Of a stretch of DNA of 48,300 nt, positions 48,268-48,300 are shown piece after piece. The notes beneath the pieces were generated by a model. It saw nothing but the letters and a program-made list of their open reading frames with translations, did not search any database and had not been told where the DNA came from. The DNA is from Centipeda periodontii DSM 2778 (GTDB taxonomy: Bacteria > Bacillota > Negativicutes > Selenomonadales > Selenomonadaceae). Both the position numbers and the translations under genes were made by a program. Every line of letters begins with the position of its first letter. The first letter of the stretch is position 1. The DNA is taken from NCBI RefSeq assembly GCF_000213975.1, contig NZ_GL892076.1, positions 1,002,555 through 1,050,854 of the forward strand, given 5' to 3'.

Positions 48268-48300
48268 GGGGCTGTTGCACGAGCGCCCCTATCGGCTCGC
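48268..48300. repeat. Composite repeat, cut by the window end
   Basis: GGGGCTGTTGCACGAGCGCC and the rest of 48268-48300 are the reverse complement of 41543-41575 with about one mismatch. It is a second copy of the composite element in opposite orientation and continues past the window. Confidence 0.75.

Overview
The window looks like a chromosomal segment of a Negativicutes bacterium, most likely Selenomonas or a close relative. Housekeeping genes are Firmicutes-like (CIRCE-controlled groESL, ATP-type pckA, type-2 galT, clostridial-type one-chain purL), yet there is outer-membrane machinery: an autotransporter barrel ending in Phe and a BepA-like M48-TPR periplasmic protease. GC content is fairly high in genes, and several short intergenic repeat families recur. 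Genus is inference from gene content only; no rRNA or tRNA gene was seen.

Layout. 1-451: leader region with a MITE-like structured repeat and the enolase promoter. 452-5306: eno, a convergent nitroreductase, an exported ankyrin protein, an M48-TPR protease. 5524-10396: ilvBN, then a sugar-binding lipoprotein paired with a chemoreceptor. 10574-14646: CIRCE-groES-groL, an exported cupin, a COG4091-type dehydrogenase with SAF domain. 14714-15326: hicBA toxin-antitoxin module with a frameshifted hicA. 15404-27908: a galactoside cluster (cytidylate-kinase-like gene, GPH permease, lacZ, galK, galE, galT, LacI regulator, alpha-galactosidase) with three near-identical LacI-type operators. It imports and hydrolyses alpha- and beta-galactosides and feeds galactose into the Leloir pathway. 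28067-31858: purL.

31925-38615 is the most unusual part. A LytTR response regulator and two AgrC/GHKL-type membrane kinases lie on the minus strand; divergently, a GT8 glycosyltransferase is followed 11 bp later by an autotransporter. The two kinases look complementary: one keeps the ATPase domain but has lost the H-box histidine, the other keeps the histidine but has no ATPase domain. A LytTR-like direct repeat sits in the divergent intergenic region, so this three-protein system may control the glycosyltransferase/autotransporter pair. The autotransporter reading frame is broken by one in-frame amber codon inside a 69-unit Pro-Gln linker.

38721-42535 (minus): a TroA/Mnt-type metal ABC transporter whose last permease carries a C-terminal winged-helix-like domain. 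42688-48246: an NAD synthetase with an apparently degenerate glutaminase domain, divergent from a YbaK deacylase, then thrC and pckA. The window ends inside a copy of the intergenic composite repeat.
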